Source: Marchantia polymorpha subsp. ruderalis | Lineage: Eukaryota; Streptophyta; Marchantiopsida; Marchantiales; Marchantiaceae | Length of the DNA: 64,000 nucleotides | Assembly: GCA_037833965.1 (NCBI GenBank) | Contig: AP031357.1 | Span: forward strand, 8,390,001 to 8,454,000 | Direction of reading: 5' to 3' | Shown here: positions 1-10,565 of the stretch, piece after piece | Layout of the letters: the number at the start of each line of letters is the position of its first letter | Position numbering within the stretch: position 1 is the stretch's first letter | Translations under genes and position numbers: made by a program | Notes under the pieces: generated by a model | Seen by the model: the letters and a program-made list of their open reading frames with translations, nothing else | What the model was told of the DNA's origin: nothing | The model's database searches: none

Positions 1-427
1 CAAATATATTGTTACACTAACTCTAAGGGACGGTTTTATTGCATGAAGGGTTAAGAATACGTACACACGTTGGAGAGTAACGATTCGAATAAGAAGAGTA
101 TAGGAAAAAGCATAAATTTAGCCACCGGAGTTGCTTTTATTTGCCATCTGATGCACATCCTGTTTAAGAACATAATTCGTAATAACACGACTCCAAGTCT
201 TAAGCTGGAAAGGAAGAAAGTATTGGAGAGCAATACAGTTCAAGACAGAAACAGTTTCAAGACTTTTCTGACGAGGAGTTAAGAGTTGTATTTCTTCGAG
301 TTTGCCAGTTAGAGTCAACGTCTACGTTGGCCACACTGGATTTATTGGTAGCTAAAAATGAGCACATCTCTTTGCCTGATGATGATTGAATTCGGTGTAC
401 TCACCGTGGTCTGATCACATACGATGT
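1..427. other. Unassigned sequence at window edge
   Basis: No gene is supported here. Short open stretches exist on both strands, but none resembles a known domain and none is matched in the second copy of the IR1 repeat, whose homology stops near the stop codon of the neighbouring minus-strand frame at 428. Confidence 0.4.
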
Positions 428-865
428 TTATGAATTCTGAGAACTTCCCTCATCATGCAGAGTATAGTTTTGTTCCTCCTGTGAGTCCATGATTTGACTG
501 CCGTCGTGAGGATTGTACACAAACTCGACGGGAATCCTGTGAAGCATCTTCTTACAGAACCAGATCTTTGTCTCGACGTCAATCTCCTTCTCGTAACTGA
601 GTATCCGCTGGTAGTGTGAGAAGCTCTCGGTGTAGCTTGTTTCTACAACAATCTTTCGAGGTATCCCACTCAAAACGGAGAGCAGAATCAGATTGCACTG
701 TTCTTCACAGTCAACCGCATTGTAGAGACTGTGTAAATTCTTGACGATGATGGTCCGGGTTTTGCTCTCATAGACCCACCAGCCAAAAACCTCACATGTC
801 ATCGCTTGGATCAAACGTTCCTGAATATCAACGGGTGCATCTCTATAGAAGCCAAGAACGTCCAT
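428..865 (-). CDS. Unrecognised protein, probable last exon (IR1 left copy)
   Basis: A 145-codon minus-strand frame starting MDVLGFYRDAPVDIQERL. I do not recognise the family: no transmembrane segment, signal peptide or catalytic motif stands out, and the protein is soluble-looking with a WW pair near residue 29. A second copy lies inverted at 10167-10565. The first 39 residues are identical between copies, and the roughly four base differences there are all silent, which suggests past protein-level constraint; the rest differs at about a quarter of residues and the C-termini end differently. A stop codon lies three codons before the ATG in both copies, so the ATG may be a true start, or the frame may be a last exon joined to upstream exons around 1766-1873. 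Confidence 0.5.
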   Translation of the reverse strand: MDVLGFYRDAPVDIQERLIQAMTCEVFGWWVYESKTRTIIVKNLHSLYNAVDCEEQCNLILLSVLSGIPRKIVVETSYTESFSHYQRILSYEKEIDVETKIWFCKKMLHRIPVEFVYNPHDGSQIMDSQEEQNYTLHDEGSSQNS

Positions 866-1765
866 TGGAATCTACCACTGCTCGATCGTTGCTTCACTAA
901 GGTCGACCAGACAGGTGATTATCTGAAATCAGACATCGGTTAGAATTGTATACAGAATAGGATGATTCAAATATGACGGTGCACTTGAAAACATTCGTCT
1001 ATACCAGTGCTGAACTTTTGCAGGTCGATTTTATCATCGGCCGAAATTAAACTTCTGTAAACGAGTACTATATGACGACAGGACGGGAGTATGAGACTTG
1101 ATAGTTACTCCAATGAATAAATCCATGACCATTGCTGGTTTCAGTAATACTGACAATGCATACCAAAAAGCACCATGTCTTGCAGGAAGCCTCATAAGTT
1201 CTGAGCATCATTATCATCTACTGGACATGCTGCCAATTGAGTAGCATCTGAATTTCGAATACAAGAGCAGAAGATCTATGTAATAACTTCTCTGGGTCCA
1301 CAATTAGCACATTCCTTTTACACAAATCCTTATCGAAACAGCAAATCAAGCCTTCGCCTCACCTTCAATGAGAAAAATGAGAGTTCGAAGGTAATTCCCC
1401 GTTGATCGTCGTCCGTAAGAGGTTTCAAAAACATACTGCTTCTCCATCACCAGTTGTCTGCAGACGTACAGAACAGAAAGGTCATCTCATTAACTCTCTT
1501 GGAATCTATGAAGAACATTCCTGGCATATTTTCAAATTCTTTTGCTCAAGTTCTGCTCATGAGTTCAATGACATTCCATGATGTGTTCACTTTCATTTCA
1601 CGGCTGTAATTTCCTGATACGATGCCAGGCAGTCTCTCTATGCAGGCTCATCGAAATTGAAACTTGTGAGAATATGAGCATGTCGTCGAGTAAATATAAA
1701 AAGTGAACTATCTGAAATTTCTTTCGAATTTGAGCTTAGAGAATGTGAAATGTGACAGAACTCAC

Positions 1766-1873
1766 CCTGTACGTCTCCAGTAGAAAATGCTTCATATTTC
1801 CTGGTTCTGTCCGCAACACAACACAGTCCTTGCTTCCGTAATCAAGAGAAAGTAGTTCAATACCATATCGAAC
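1766..1873 (-). CDS. Candidate internal exon of the IR1 left gene
   Basis: On the minus strand an AG acceptor (1875-1874) is followed by 36 open codons beginning VRYGIELLSLDYGS and ending LLETYR, then a good GTGAGT donor. The aligned segment of the other copy (about 9158-9265) keeps the last part in the same frame (TEP...K.FLL..YR) but has an in-frame stop and a weaker GTTAGT donor. This suggests that the left copy is the better preserved of two diverged multi-exon genes. The function is unknown. The exon model is inferred from splice signals and pairwise conservation only; transcript data would be needed to settle it. Confidence 0.35.
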
Positions 1874-2046
1874 CTAAAATGTGATGAATATTCTGCACGT
1901 GTCACCAATACATTCTCATGCAATTTGTGAGCTTTTGACGATCCGGTGAGCATATCATGTTGACGCAAAAAGCTCATGAATACGTAGTAACTCTGTTATC
2001 CTCACAGTTGCACTGTCCTAGTTCGCTCTGAGAATAGATTCTACAT

Positions 2047-2338
2047 GCTTAAGAAGTGCTACCAACAGCAAAATCGATGAAGGATTCTGATAACAGGTGA
2101 TACCTCCTTTCATAAAGAGCTCACAAAGAATTCATGTTATGGTTTGGCTCTATCAGTTGCAATACAGGCTTTAAAAGCACACGCTCATCTGCTCAATCTG
2201 AGCCTCCGTCCCAACAATATCCTACCTCGTATCTTTAACCAATACGTTTGCTCGAGAATCATATCAGCTACTGCTTCCAAAATAGCTTGCATGCATGTGA
2301 CTACATACTCTCGATCTTTGTCTGGTGATATCCATTGA
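2047..2338 (+). pseudogene. Unrecognised frame running opposite to the IR1 left gene
   Basis: The plus-strand frame starts with an ATG at about 2047 (MLKKCYQQQNR), meets an in-frame stop after 11 codons, and is then open through CYGLALSVAIQALKAHAHL to 2338. The inverted copy at 8720-8983 keeps the same frame without that stop. The shared pattern CYQQ, NSCY.LALSVA, KAH.HL, LRP and QYVCS survives the DNA divergence. It lies head-to-head with the MDVLGF gene. Either it is a small divergent gene, or it lies antisense to 5' parts of that gene; the sense strand has stops at matching places in both copies, which favours the former. No known domain. Confidence 0.3.
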
Positions 2339-2345
2339 AGTGTTG

Positions 2346-3160
2346 CTACCATTGATTTTCATCACCATCATTTCGTAAGTATCAAATTATGCATCTGGAT
2401 AATAATATCCTGATTGTAAGTCATGCAAGTAAACCATGTTAACAATGTACACTCTTATTTCAGAGCTTGAACTGATTTGTACAACAATCACAAATATAGC
2501 GCTCTAATCATCTTCATGTAAAGATACAATCTGACTCACATTGCTGGAGTTTATTTCATATCTTCATCTCATTAAGATCCATATTATATTGAATGATGGA
2601 ACTTCAAATAGATAATCAAATGATATTCTTATTTTCCGAGGGAAATATTTTTGACATTGATGTAACGAGTCACTTATAGCTAATAGCTTTATGGGTCTTC
2701 CAATATTCCCATCCACTTCAAAATAACCCAAAATCCTAATTCTTAAAATCCAGTAGCCCATGTCAAGTTTAATCTCATTATCATTTCTCAAAGGATCTTC
2801 AATAAACACCTTGACAATGCTGTAGAATTTTCTATAATGAACGCAGAATTTTAAATCCACAGAATTTCTTTTCATTTCTACTAATAGCTTATAGCACTGT
2901 CCTAGCAATCAAAATCTCATGACTTATGCAAACGTTGTGTCTAGATCTCGAAGGATGGTGGAGGGTGCTGAACTCCATCTTCTTGGTATGAACTACATCG
3001 AAATTATGAGTGAGTGGCTGAGCAGATAAAATTTCAGTTTGAGATCTTAGAGCTTCAGATCTGATCGGATATTTGAGTTTCAGCGCTATCCAAGAAAATT
3101 ACATGTCATATCCATGACAGGTCGTAGTTCAAGCAGAAACTCTTAAGTTTTCCAATCTGT
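2346..3160. other. IR1 spacer, unassigned
   Basis: AT-rich spacer between the arms of IR1. A 114-codon minus-strand frame (2564-2908) is present but has no recognisable domain and no second copy to support it, so I do not call it a gene. Confidence 0.3.
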
Positions 3161-3167
3161 GTCAGAG

Positions 3168-3351
3168 AGGTTGCTGTTCAAAGCATGTGAAACTAACAAC
3201 CACATGACATCTACATCTATAACATCATCACGTCTTGTTATACGTGATGAAGATAGGAGACCTTGCTGTTTCAAGCATGCGAAACAAACAACCACATGAC
3301 ATCTACATCTATAACATCATCACGTCTTGTTATACGTGATGAAGATAGAAG
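3168..3351. repeat. Two-copy tandem duplication with internal hairpin
   Basis: Two adjacent units of about 90 bp, nearly identical over ACCACATGACATCTACATCT and on through GTGATGAAGATAG. Each unit contains the inverted repeat TCATCACGT / ACGTGATGA around CTTGTTAT, which gives a 9-bp hairpin. No coding content. Confidence 0.85.
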
Positions 3352-3867
3352 CTGAGTTGACGCCTTGAAGAAAAACCTTAATGTAACTTACATATTCAAG
3401 GGTTTTTAGGCAGAACATTTTCATGATGTACATCGAGGATGACAGCAGTTCAGAAATTATACAGGTAATTTCAAATCATCAGAAAGAATATACGGATCTT
3501 GGACCGACAAGTAGTAGGCGTTTGCTTGTTTGTTGCGTTCAACACAAGGTTACTTGAACTCCATCATGTATCTTTTTTCCAGCCATGCAGAACTTAATAG
3601 GGTTCATAATTGCATTTCAAATCTAAATTTGCATTATTAATTATTGCTAAGTACAGCAAGGTTTTTCCCTGAAGAAATCTAGGACGCAAAATTTGTACAT
3701 AAGAAATTTATTTCAAGGATAAAGTCTTATGTACCGGGCAGAAAAGAGTCACATAGTAGATGAACTAGACACAACTTCTAAGTAACCTTAAAATAATTTG
3801 CGAGATCAATCACAAAAGACACATGCAAGTGGAACTTTCAAGTTATAAAACATGAAAATTTTACATG

Positions 3868-6450
3868 GTAAATGGTAAATCTATCAAGTACGGGGACAAA
3901 AGTGTTAAAAGGTTGAAAAACGTAATACAAGCGAAAAACCACAAACAAGGAAAAAGACCCTAAAGATCAATCCCAACTAGTGCCAAGAGCATTGTAACGT
4001 TAACTTTTGATGTCATTAATATAACAACCTAAATCAAAAGATACTAACAATAATAAAAAATAAAAATTCTCCACATCAATATTATGAGCAAGTCTAATAT
4101 TTTTGTACCTAGTACAAGTAACATATGCATACTTTTAATATTCACTAACAAATATATTCACTACTATCAATATTAAACCAACATCACTCCTCAATTCTAA
4201 ATCTATAAGAGCAATCTTGTGTTGAATTATAGTATGATGTCCGGAGGTATAGATCGCTGCAAATAAGTATTCTTGTTTACAATAAACAAGCAAATACTGT
4301 AGACGTTTGGGTAGTGACATAGGTTGCAAGTTCCAATCACGTTCCGTCACATTCCACCTCAAAGACCAAGTTACATCTGCTAATCGTTCGTTGGAACATG
4401 TGGCAGACAAAGCTTGAAGAGGAAGCCGAGAAGTATCAATACATCTCACCCTTCTGATGTAAGTGATGGTCAAGTATAGAGCTTAAGCCTCTAGAGGTAG
4501 ACAACATGTTTTTGCAAGAAGAATAACATATGGAGTTTGGTTTCTTACAGCCAAATTTTTTTGTAGACAGATATTTTTCACTTTCTTCCCTCTCTTCCAA
4601 CTAGTACTTTTACAATCAGAATACTACAATTTGATTTCATATAATAGTTTTTGAATAAAAATTTACTAAGACTCAAAAACACCACTATCTACACCAATTT
4701 AACAATGAATATTAGCTTTGTAATTACATATTACTCTCTTTTGCATGCAAAATGTACAATTATAATCATTAGAGAAATCAATGTCTAGATATATATAACT
4801 TTTCATTTCTTTCAATTATAAATTTTTTTTGTAAAAAAGAACTTGGATTGAAGTGTCCACTAACGTAACTTTAAACTTTTCTATATTTAACTTCATATCA
4901 TTCTAGGTACAAAACCTAGTCAAAATGTATAGATGTTCATATAAACTAATGACATCACATGCTAGCAAAATGATATCATTTGCATACAATGAAGCATTGA
5001 TGACAAAGTTTATAAGTTAAACACGTTCGCTATCACATGATTTCAATCACTCTTCTATGTCATCTATGAAAATTTCAAATAGAGTAGGATATTGATTACA
5101 ATCACTTGAATCATTCCAATGATATTCAAAACCTCAACAGTTTGAGAAGTGTTTATCTTGGTCCAACAAAATGATATCAAGTAGTCACGGTTGCTAGCAG
5201 ATCCGGTGGTACTCTAATGGCTTGCAAATTTTCCCATAAAATCTCACGTGTTAAATGCTTTCTTGGAATGAATGAAGGCGCAAAACAAAGTTTTTTTTTT
5301 TACTCTCAGATTTTTTCCATAAAACACTCAAGTCCAAGATATGGTCAATGATGTTGTATGTAGGGCAAGCACCTGTTTGGAACCGCGTTTTTTTCGATGA
5401 GATTCAGTCCATGTGCTCAACTTTGATTCCACCAATTTTCGAAACAACTTGACCAAAACATTCTCCACCATGATAGTGCTATAGTTTGTCACCAAGTACT
5501 TGCTTCCTGATTTGTGAATAAGGATAATCTTCCATAGATATCAGGTTGAAGGAAAAACATATATAGCAACATTCTCTAACACTATAGTAAAGTCTTGTCA
5601 TAAACCGACTTTGGAGATCCAAAGTCTTATCAACTAATCTCCCACTCGGTTGATTGCAATCAAATCAAACCATCCATTACAAGAAATAATCCTAGCTTTT
5701 CAATCCTTATGTTACATAAAGAATTTAGAAGCAATATTTTTGAGCAATTCCGTTATTTGCAAACTCGCTATATGTGGATCACGACTCCATATGGTGTGAT
5801 TCAAAAGGTCTTGAAAATGTAGCATATAAAAGTTATTTCTTATTAGGATCTAAAGAAACATGGGGAGCTAAAATAGAATATCATGTAGAATTGACTTTGA
5901 CAATAAGAGAGTAAATAAAAGAGATGCATGATCTGAATGTGATTGAGGTTTCAGAATATCAAATGTAGAGATAAGAGAGCTTTTAATGATCGAGTATAAA
6001 AGACAATCGATAATGCCAACGTCGGTAGAGGAAAAACTCTTATTGGAAAAAGAATTGAGAAAGACAAAAATATCACTGAGAACTTTCAAATTACAAGTGG
6101 TTCCAAAAGTTAAAAAGTACTCTTTCAAAATATTTGTAGAAGTATCAAAAGAGATATAAAGATGAATGTTCTCTCTCATAGTTTCTCACTACAATGTAAC
6201 ATCAAGATTTTTCTCCAAAACTGCTTGGGTGTCTAGAGAGAGAGATCTAAACTCTTCATTATTGAGGCATTGGTTTTATGGATGTGACATGCTAGAGTTT
6301 AATGTAGAGATTAAGATCCCCGAAGATTGGACAGTTGATCGAGTAATCTTTTTGATTGCCTGAATACTAGTATTTCTTTTTTGGTTGGCAAGCTACTTTT
6401 CTTATGTTTAGCTTGTGAGGTCAAGATTTTTCTCTCGGACGACAAGAGTT
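3868..6450 (-). mobile_element. Decayed LINE (non-LTR retrotransposon), minus strand
   Basis: Read on the minus strand, three parts are recognisable in order. About 6180-5870 has an endonuclease-like tail (DILKPQSHSDHASLLFTL). About 5560-4850 is the reverse transcriptase: KLFRKLVESKLSTW, then LFEIFIDDIEE, then the YANDIILLA box near 4995-4960 in place of the usual YADD. About 4473-4135 carries the C-terminal block (MTITYIRRVR...LPLQALSA...VTWSLRWNVTERD). The 3' UTR ends near 3868 in short TTTACCA repeats. Many stops and frame changes break it throughout. A second fragment of the same family lies at 44640-45487 and shares the C-terminal block, the 3' UTR and the style of tail. The 5' limit is approximate. 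Confidence 0.8.
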
Positions 6451-8674
6451 GACTTTTGTGGTCTTTCTCTTATAGTGGGGTATGATGCTTCATTCATAGT
6501 AATCCTCCGTGTCACTCTTGTTGTCTATAGTTTGGACTGTTGTACACGCAGGTAGATTTGAGCGTACGTAGACCCTCGTTTTTATGATTTGATTTATTAG
6601 AATTGTTTTAGAAATATTATGAGATCGATAGTTCAGTTCAAAATAGAGACGTAACAAATTTACAACATGTCACTTATCCTGACTACGGATTTTTTTCCAT
6701 CGAACATGACGAGATGTAGTTTTCTTTTGTTCTGGGGATCATTCTCTCATTGTCGTTACTTATCTGATGACACGGAAAGGAAAGGTGGCGTCAGTCTGTG
6801 GCTTTAATCGACCGAACTACGGCACACAGAGCTCTCTTTCATCCCGTACGCCGACGAACTCGTAGTCCTCCACTGGGAAGATATGTCGTTCTCTTAAACC
6901 TTGATGGTGATAGTGACTTGGATGGTGATAAATCTGTGTTGGTTTTGCAACTGCATTTTACCACGTAAGACATTGTACTTGCAAGTATCTCGTACTTTAC
7001 GTGTTAGAACGTCCCGAGCTTCTTTTGAGGACGTAGAATTTTGGATCTGCATGCTCTCAATGTCACAAATGGAGAATTTGATGACTGCCAAAGGTTGACT
7101 GCCACAGATGTTCAATCAAATAATGTTTCCTTTATCCCGCCTATATTCATCTCTTCACACCAACCTTTAGAGGTCATGTGGTCGGAGTAGAAGACGATAT
7201 GTTTAATTCCACACGGCAAAATTAATTTCCAAATTATGTTTCTCCATCAAGAAGTTGTCAATTGGTCGTACCGTTCTCTCTACGTAACTATTCAAAAGTT
7301 CTCACATAAACAATCACGTGAGTGCTTGACTTCAAATTTCTGGAATTACATCGAATTTTCGTGACAAGCAGTTGTGATAAAATTCTATATTTATAAATGT
7401 TCATCGAGAAAGTGATTTTCTACACGATGTGGAAGGTCATTTTCAGTCGATGCTTACAAATCCCGACCCTTCTGCAACATCAAGGGCTCCATAGGAAATG
7501 ACCACATGCTTCTTGTCTGCTTCACGACACTGCGGGCACTACCTATTCGACAGAGTGAACTGTAGGAACACGATTGCCTTGCACCTAGAGATTGATGTTC
7601 ACATCTATAACGTCACTGGCGTATGGATCACCTTCTGAACACATGACGACCCAGAAATCAGTAACAGGTTTAGTCAAACTTTGTTTGATTCAAATAAGAA
7701 AAATATTCAGGCTAACCAACTAGGACCCAATACGCAACTAATGAGTTATCGGACCTTCGTTCTTGGAGAAGCAGTATCTGCATTACGCTCAGACGCTGCA
7801 GCTCACCGTAGGTTTCGGGAGATGAGCCGACTGAAAAACTTCCAGCTGGTCCCATCGCTGATTATTATTGTGATTTACGTATTATTAATTGCGTCAACTA
7901 ATCCAGAAGCCAGCAAGAGAAGTGAACAAAATGAACACACTCTTCATCTTCGTGTATCAGGAGACTACTCACTTCTTGGCCAGTTAGTAGAAGAACACTG
8001 AGTAGGACGGGGCCAACTGCAACATGTGTGCACGTCTCTATATAGCGGGACAAAGAGTTACGTCAGGAGGTATATCAGAATAGCGCTGTGAAGAAAATAA
8101 AGACTGACGAGATAGGAAGGGAAGGATTCCCTTTCAAGTCACAAACGACATCAGATGTCAGATCACTTACGAGATTTCTACCATGCCATTTCCATTCATC
8201 TGAGCGGCGGACTTTCTATACGAAAAGATCTGAGGTCTAAGATTTCCTCTTGGATTCCAATCTGCAGTTAGTTCTCATGTTAAGGATTTCGGAACATATG
8301 TGTTCATATAAACAGAAGCATATTTATTAGAAAATCGGTTACATTCATGATATTAATCAACAGGTTCATACAACAGAGAATAAATGATGCCAGTCTGAGA
8401 ATGTCTAGTGTTTGGTATAAGTTCCAACGAATATAGTGACAAACTTGTGCTAGAAAAAAAATTGCTATTTACATGGTAGATAATTGATTTCCAATCTAAG
8501 TTGTTTGATAAGTTGTTATAAGATTTAATAGAGCACTATGTGCATAAACCATTTCCTTCTCTACAATACGAAATTACATTCTAGTTCTCGTATTCTTGCA
8601 TGACTCGCAACACATCACGAGATCTTAATCTATATAGATGATTTACGTATATGCATGGTAGGTACCTACGTGCT
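6451..8674. other. IR1 spacer, unassigned
   Basis: No convincing gene. A 106-codon plus-strand frame at 7681-8001 has one hydrophobic stretch (LVPSLIIIVIYVLLIAS) that could be a membrane segment, but the frame has no relative in the window and no known domain. The rest is AT-rich with scattered short frames. Confidence 0.3.
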
Positions 8675-8719
8675 ATGAGTTCAATGAGTAGGAACAGAAA
8701 CGAGACCGAAAGTACGCTG

Positions 8720-8983
8720 TTACATGCATCCCAAGCTCTTCGGATGTGGTAGCTGATTCATTTTCGAGCAAACGTATTGGTCTTTGGTATTAGGTACGAG
8801 GGACGTGGGTCCAGTGGGACGGAGGTCCAGATCGGCCAGATGAATATGTGCTTTGAAAGGGACTGTTGCCACTGATAGAGCTAGACTATAACAAGAGTTC
8901 TTAGCGGGCTCTTCATAAAAGGGGGCATCACCAGTTCTCAAAATCCGCTCATCGATCCGCTGTTGGTAGCAGTACTTAATCAA
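8720..8983 (-). CDS. Unrecognised small protein, divergent from the IR1 right gene
   Basis: Minus-strand frame of 87 codons (YQQRIDERILRTGDAPFYEE...) with no internal stop, homologous in frame to the broken copy at 2047-2338. Its first codon is TTG where the other copy has ATG, so the true start is uncertain. It reads away from the plus-strand exons that begin at about 9.1 kb, giving a head-to-head layout repeated in both arms. No domain, signal peptide or membrane segment is evident. It could also be a non-coding conserved promoter region that happens to stay open. Confidence 0.3.
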   Translation of the reverse strand: MIKYCYQQRIDERILRTGDAPFYEEPAKNSCYSLALSVATVPFKAHIHLADLDLRPTGPTSLVPNTKDQYVCSKMNQLPHPKSLGCM

Positions 8984-9157
8984 GTAGAATCTACCATCAG
9001 ACTGAACTAGAAAAGTATCAACGGTGAGGATAGCAGAGTTCTTATGTATTCATGTGATTTACTCTTCGAGAAGATCAGACCATTAGCTTTTCAGAGGCTC
9101 AGAAGTTGCATGAGAGAATGTATTGGCGGCAAATGTGCAGAATATTCATCACACATC

Positions 9158-9427
9158 ATCGATACTATATTGACCTCTGTTTTTCTTGAGTAAGGAAACA
9201 GAAACTGCAGTGTGTTGTGGACAGAACCAGAACTTTTGAAGCTCTTTCTTCTGCAGAAGTACCGGGTTAGTTATGACACATTTCACGTTCTCGAAGCTCA
9301 ATTTGAAGAGAAAGATTTCCAAGTTCACTTTCTATATTTACTCTACTACATGCTGACATATTTCAGTTCAGATCATGGTCAATGGATTTGCATTGAGAAA
9401 CTGCCTGGCATTTTATCAGGAAATTAA
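9158..9427 (+). pseudogene. Upstream exon region of the IR1 right gene, partly decayed
   Basis: Aligns with the candidate exon at 1766-1873 of the left copy. The frame keeps VLWTEPELLKLFLLQKYR up to position 9265 and meets a GTTAGT where the left copy has GTGAGT, but it has an in-frame stop earlier in the exon. Downstream, TATTTCAG at about 9360-9367 is a good acceptor before a stretch (ICIEKLPGILSGN) that is also kept in the left copy as RLPGIVSGN. The exon structure is therefore shared, while this copy looks damaged or differently spliced. Function unknown. Confidence 0.35.
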
Positions 9428-10166
9428 AGCCATGAAATGAAAATGAACATATCAGGACATTTCATTCAACCTATCAGCAGAAAATAGGAACAAATGTATA
9501 AAATTATGTGAGGATTGTTCCTTCATAGATTCGAAGAGAGTTAATGAAATGAACGTTTTTATACTGCCCATATGCAGATTACTGGTGATTGAGAAGCTGC
9601 ATCCAGTTGAAATTTCTTGCGGACGTCGATCAATTGTGAATAAGTTTCGAACGCTCAAATATCTTCTCCAATGTAAGGTGAAGGTTTGATTTGCTAGTTC
9701 TATCACCACAATTCTTCTGCTTTAAAATTTTCGGAAAATCTTTCATCCATAGATGTGATTTCCATAGTCCTTCTGCTCTTGTATTCGAAATTCAGATGCG
9801 AGTTTATTTCCAACATGTTCGATAGATGATGATGTTAAAATTTTATGATTCTTCCTACAAGACGTAGTGCTTTTAGTATGACATTGTTAGTATAAGACCA
9901 ACTATATTTATGGAAAGAGAGTAACTTTCATCTCATAATCTCGTGAGATAAGACTCTTTTGCGGAATTTTGATCTTCGCTGATCACTTTGCAATACTGAT
10001 CATTGGAAAAGTTCAATGCTGGTATAGAGGAACGTTCTCAAGTGAACCATCATGATTATATCATCCTATTCATGTGATGTGCACATTTCTAACCGATGTT
10101 TGATTTCAGATAATCACCTGTCTGGTCAACGTAAGTGAAGCAACCAACGAGCACTGGTAGATTCCA

Positions 10167-10565
10167 ATGGACGTTCTTGGCTTCTACAGAGATGCACCCG
10201 TTGATATTCAGGAACGCCTGATCCAAGCGATGACATGTGAGGTTTTTGGCTGGTGGGTCTATGAGAGCAAAACTCGGACCATCTTTGTCAAGAGTTTACA
10301 CAGTCTCTACTATGCTGTTGACAGTGAAGAACAGTGCAATATGATTTTGCTCGCTGTTTTGAGTGGGCTACCTCGAAAGATTATCGTAGAAACTTGCTAC
10401 ACAGAGAGTTTCTCATACTATCACAGGATGGTAAGTTACGATAAGGAGATTGACGTCGAGACGAAGAGCTGGTTTCGTAAAAAGATGCTTCACAGGATTT
10501 TCGTGGAGTTTCAGTACACTCCTTACACCAAGAGTCAGATCATGGACTCAGAGGAACAACAATGA
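10167..10565 (+). CDS. Unrecognised protein, probable last exon (IR1 right copy)
   Basis: A 132-codon frame, paralogous to the 428-865 minus frame and identical to it for the first 39 residues. The rest keeps the scaffold EEQCN.ILL.VLSG.PRKI.VET.YTESFS but changes many residues, and the end is 13 residues shorter. The in-frame TAG three codons upstream of the ATG is present here too. An acceptor-like TTTGATTTCAG lies 58 bp upstream of the ATG (10099-10109). No recognised domain. It may be a partner or sub-functionalised duplicate of the left copy, or drifting after duplication. Confidence 0.5.
   Translation: MDVLGFYRDAPVDIQERLIQAMTCEVFGWWVYESKTRTIFVKSLHSLYYAVDSEEQCNMILLAVLSGLPRKIIVETCYTESFSYYHRMVSYDKEIDVETKSWFRKKMLHRIFVEFQYTPYTKSQIMDSEEQQ

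Larger units (their letters stand above)
428..2345. repeat. IR1 left arm (inverted copy of 8675-10570)
   Basis: Read on the minus strand this block matches 8675-10570 read on the plus strand, with many substitutions and small indels. Anchors seen in both include the MDVLGF exon, an upstream stretch around the CGGACAGAACCAG block at about 1800 and 9220, and the oppositely oriented LALSVA frame at about 2150 and 8870. Homology fades just past 2345 and just before 428. The arms flank a 6.3-kb spacer. The divergence shows an old duplication and not a recent palindrome. Confidence 0.8.

Noticed and set aside
7681-8001. 106-codon frame with one hydrophobic stretch as a membrane protein gene
   Set aside because: No homologue in the window, no domain, and surrounding DNA is decayed repeat spacer; insufficient support.
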